A stretch of DNA of 7,508 bases, from NCBI GenBank assembly GCA_946482585.1, contig CAMLSI010000257.1, positions 1 to 7,508 on the forward strand. Reading direction: 5' to 3'. The position numbers and the translations under genes were made by a program. This stretch comes from an uncultured Lysobacteraceae bacterium (lineage in GTDB: Bacteria > Pseudomonadota > Gammaproteobacteria > Xanthomonadales > Rhodanobacteraceae). The notes under the pieces are model-generated. The model saw only the letters and a list, made by a program, of their open reading frames with translations. It was not told the DNA's origin and did not search any database. Below, piece after piece: positions 5,726 through 7,508 of the stretch (position 1 is its first letter; every line of letters starts with the position of its first letter).

Positions 5726-5741
5726 CGACCGAAGGTCGCAG
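5723..5741. repeat. Perfect 8-bp inverted repeat next to the Pho box
   Basis: CTGCGACC-GAA-GGTCGCAG lies in the btaA-regB divergent gap and overlaps the first Pho 7-mer by 3 nt. It could be an operator for either promoter, or a REP-like palindrome (the minus-strand GCGACC-TTC-GGTCGC core resembles REP elements of pseudomonads and xanthomonads). No T run follows on either strand. Confidence 0.55.
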
Positions 5742-5775
5742 CCGCCTGTCCCGCTCCAGCGCGTAAAGTGCGCGC

Positions 5776-7023
5776 ATGACGATGCTTTCTTCGGGTCTGC
5801 TGCGCAGTCTCGCGACCTTGCGCTGGTTCGCCGTCGCCGGACAGGTCGCTGCCGTCGCGCTGGCCGTGCACGTCCTCGGATTGCCGTTCGCGCCGGCACC
5901 GCTCTGGGCCGGCGTCGCGGCACTCGCGCTGTTCAACGCCTGGGCAGCGCCGCGCGCGCGCCGTCTCGCCGAAGCGAGCCTGCGCGAAACGCTGCTGCAC
6001 GTCGGTGTCGATATCGCCAACCTCACCTGGATGATTGCCTGGAGCGGCGGCGCGATGAATCCGTTCGCGTCGCTGTTCCTGTTGCCGCTGGCGCTGGCCG
6101 CCGTCGCCATGCCCTGGCGCGCGGTGGCGTTCGTCGTGGCCGCCTGCGGCGCCGGTTATGCGCTGTCGACCGCGCTCGGCCGACCGCTGCCGCATCTGCA
6201 CGGCGTACTCGGCGACACGCTGGACCTGCATCTCTGGGGGATGGCGGCGAATGTCGCGGTCTCGGGCGCGGTCGTCGCCTGGTTCCTGACGCGGCTCGCC
6301 GACACACTGCGCCGGCGTGAGCACGAACTCGCGCGACTTCGCGAACAGTTCGCGCGCCACGAAGGTATCGTCGCGCTCGCGACGCATGCGGCGGCCGTCG
6401 CGCATGAACTCAACACGCCGCTGGGCACACTGACGCTGATGCTCGAAGACGCCGTCGCAGAGGCGCCCATCGGCAGCGAGCGGCGTGCGGACCTCGATCT
6501 CATGGCTGCGCTCGTCGACGAATGCCGCGATCGCGTGCGTCAGCTCGCGCAGCCGGCCGACGGTTGGCGCATGGCGCAGCCGCGCTCGCTGCGCGCGGCG
6601 CTCGATCAGCTGATCGAGCGCTGGCAGCTGCTGCGGCCCGCGGTCGCGCTCGCGCGCGCCGACGAGCTGCCCGGCGATGTCGTCGTGAGCTGGGATGCCG
6701 GTGTCGGTCACCTGCTGCAGGCGCTGCACAACAATGCCGCGGACGCGAGCCAGGCCGTCGGATCATCGCAGGTGCAACTGGCCATGCGCTGGGAGCAGGG
6801 ATGCCTGCGCGGCAGCGTGCGCGATTTCGGCGCCGGCCTCGATACGGCCGGCACCGCACTCCCCGGACGCCTGTTCCAGACCAGCAAGCCGGACGGCCTC
6901 GGCCTCGGCCTTGCGCTGTCGCATGCGACGGTGGATCGGCTCGGCGGCACGCTGGCGATGGACGAGGCCGACGGCGGCGGCGTGCGCGTGCGTTTCGAAC
7001 TGCCGTTGAGCGTCGCCGCATGA
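5776..7023 (+). CDS. regB: RegB/PrrB/RoxS-family redox-sensing histidine kinase
   Basis: 415 aa. Six predicted membrane segments (about 16-38, 41-58, 73-92, 97-113, 114-134, 151-174) form the sensor. Between segments 3 and 4 lies GGAMNPF (91-97), matching the GGxxNPF ubiquinone-binding motif of RegB. A short helix leads to the dimerisation/phosphoacceptor box AAAVAHELNTPLGT (206-219) with His210. Cys250 in DECRDRVRQLAQ corresponds by motif to the redox-active cysteine of Rhodobacter RegB. The ATPase domain has an N box HNNAADAS (318-325), G1 DFGAGL (350-355) and G2 GLGLGL (374-379). The kinase senses quinone pool and thiol redox state and phosphorylates RegA; the system controls respiration, and in some species photosynthesis or carbon and nitrogen fixation. 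Start ATG 5776 lacks a clear ribosome binding site (ATG 5782 is also possible). The TGA overlaps the regA ATG. Divergent from btaA. Confidence 0.93.
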   Translation: MTMLSSGLLRSLATLRWFAVAGQVAAVALAVHVLGLPFAPAPLWAGVAALALFNAWAAPRARRLAEASLRETLLHVGVDIANLTWMIAWSGGAMNPFASLFLLPLALAAVAMPWRAVAFVVAACGAGYALSTALGRPLPHLHGVLGDTLDLHLWGMAANVAVSGAVVAWFLTRLADTLRRREHELARLREQFARHEGIVALATHAAAVAHELNTPLGTLTLMLEDAVAEAPIGSERRADLDLMAALVDECRDRVRQLAQPADGWRMAQPRSLRAALDQLIERWQLLRPAVALARADELPGDVVVSWDAGVGHLLQALHNNAADASQAVGSSQVQLAMRWEQGCLRGSVRDFGAGLDTAGTALPGRLFQTSKPDGLGLGLALSHATVDRLGGTLAMDEADGGGVRVRFELPLSVAA

Positions 7024-7508
7024 ACGGGTTGCTCGTCGACGACGACGCGGTCTACGCGCGCGTGCTGCAGCGCTCGCTGCAGCGGCGCGGGTTGCAGGTG
7101 CGCGTCGCACACGCCGCCGCCGAAGCGCTTGCGCTGGTCGCGGCCGAGGTGCCGGATTTCGCGCTGGTCGACCTGAAGATCGGCACGAGTTCAGGCCTCG
7201 ATCTGATCGCGCCGCTGCGCGCGGCGCGCGCCGACATGCAGATCGTGCTCGTGACCGGCTACGCGAGCGTCGCAACCGCGGTCGAGGCGATCAAGCGCGG
7301 TGCCGACAACTACCTGCCGAAGCCAGTCACGGCCGAAGCACTGCTGCGTGCGTTGCAGGACGAACCGGCGATCGAAGAGATCGACACGATGACGCCGCTG
7401 AGCCGTCTCGAATGGGAGCACATCCAGCAGGCGCTGCACGAATGCGGCGGCAACGTGTCCGCGGCGGCGCGCCTGCTCGGCATGCATCGGCGCAGCCTGC
7501 AGCGCAAG
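7020..7508 (+). CDS. regA: RegA/PrrA/RoxR/ActR-family response regulator, C-terminus cut by window end
   Basis: 163 residues are present and the frame is still open. The receiver domain has the acidic cluster LLVDDDA (4-10), phosphoacceptor Asp51 (ALVDLKIG), Thr79 (LVTGYAS) and Lys101 (YLPKPV). A linker and WEHIQQAL (132-139) follow, as in RegA, then a Fis-type helix-turn-helix, GGNVSAAARLLGMHRRSLQRK (143-163, to the window end). RegA normally ends soon after the HRRTLQRKL region, so perhaps 10-15 residues are missing. The linker here lacks the run of prolines seen in Rhodobacter RegA. The start overlaps the regB stop as ATGA, so the pair is co-translated. RegA binds DNA as a global redox regulator; I see no evidence for which genes it controls here, though the neighbouring divergent btaA promoter is a candidate. 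Confidence 0.93.
   Translation, partial: MNGLLVDDDAVYARVLQRSLQRRGLQVRVAHAAAEALALVAAEVPDFALVDLKIGTSSGLDLIAPLRAARADMQIVLVTGYASVATAVEAIKRGADNYLPKPVTAEALLRALQDEPAIEEIDTMTPLSRLEWEHIQQALHECGGNVSAAARLLGMHRRSLQRK

Noticed and set aside
4414..5766. Plus-strand open frame of 450 codons opposite btaA
   Set aside because: Antisense to a clear DUF3419 gene. Long antisense frames are expected in GC-rich DNA.
5764..5769. TAAAGT as a -10 box for regB
   Set aside because: No matching -35, and it would place the start site almost on the ATG. A leaderless transcript is possible but not supported.
5695..6729. Minus-strand open frame of 344 codons opposite regB
   Set aside because: The opposite strand carries all kinase motifs and membrane segments. 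This frame is low-complexity R/Q/E-rich with no recognisable domain.
1..7508. CRISPR arrays, transposases, integrase or phage genes, tRNA genes
   Set aside because: None seen. No regular repeat-spacer pattern, no mobile-element motifs, and no tRNA beyond the tRNA-like 5' end of tmRNA.

Overview
GC-rich chromosomal DNA from a proteobacterium, most likely a gammaproteobacterium. The block ssrA - (glycine-zipper gene) - smpB / ratA - ratB / bamE / fur has the gene order and orientations I know from Pseudomonas-type gammaproteobacteria. The short Fur (135 aa) is also of the Pseudomonas/Xanthomonas type. The genus cannot be fixed from sequence alone; the order is inference.

Layout. Positions 1-152 hold the 5' part of a tmRNA gene (ssrA) on the minus strand, whose reading frame encodes the tag ANDDVYALAA. 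After a gap with a perfect 14-bp inverted repeat comes a minus-strand glycine-zipper protein gene (432-926) preceded by a near-consensus sigma-54 promoter. Next is smpB (1157-1657, minus), whose product works with tmRNA in ribosome rescue. Divergent from smpB is the overlapping pair ratA-ratB (1802-2516, plus). bamE (2529-2942, minus), an outer-membrane assembly lipoprotein, is divergent from fur (3179-3586, plus), the ferric uptake regulator. Fur here has no cysteine at all. A strong bidirectional terminator (about 3646-3681) closes the conserved block.

The right half is a second module. Minus-strand btaA-btaB (5664 down to 3741, overlapping by 14 bp) encode the two enzymes for the betaine lipid DGTS, a phosphorus-free substitute for phospholipids. 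An 18-bp match to a Pho box lies 44 bp upstream of btaA, which suggests induction by phosphate starvation. Divergent from btaA is regB-regA (5776 to the window end, plus), a redox-responsive two-component system. RegB has six predicted membrane segments, the quinone-binding motif GGAMNPF, and a cysteine matching the known redox switch. RegA runs off the window just short of its C-terminus.

Most interesting points: the Pho box in front of btaAB in a probable gammaproteobacterium, the sigma-54 promoter in front of the glycine-zipper gene, the cysteine-free Fur, and two perfect inverted repeats without an assigned role. I did not find a wholly unknown multi-gene system. Every protein-coding gene can be placed in a known family, although the glycine-zipper protein has no known function.
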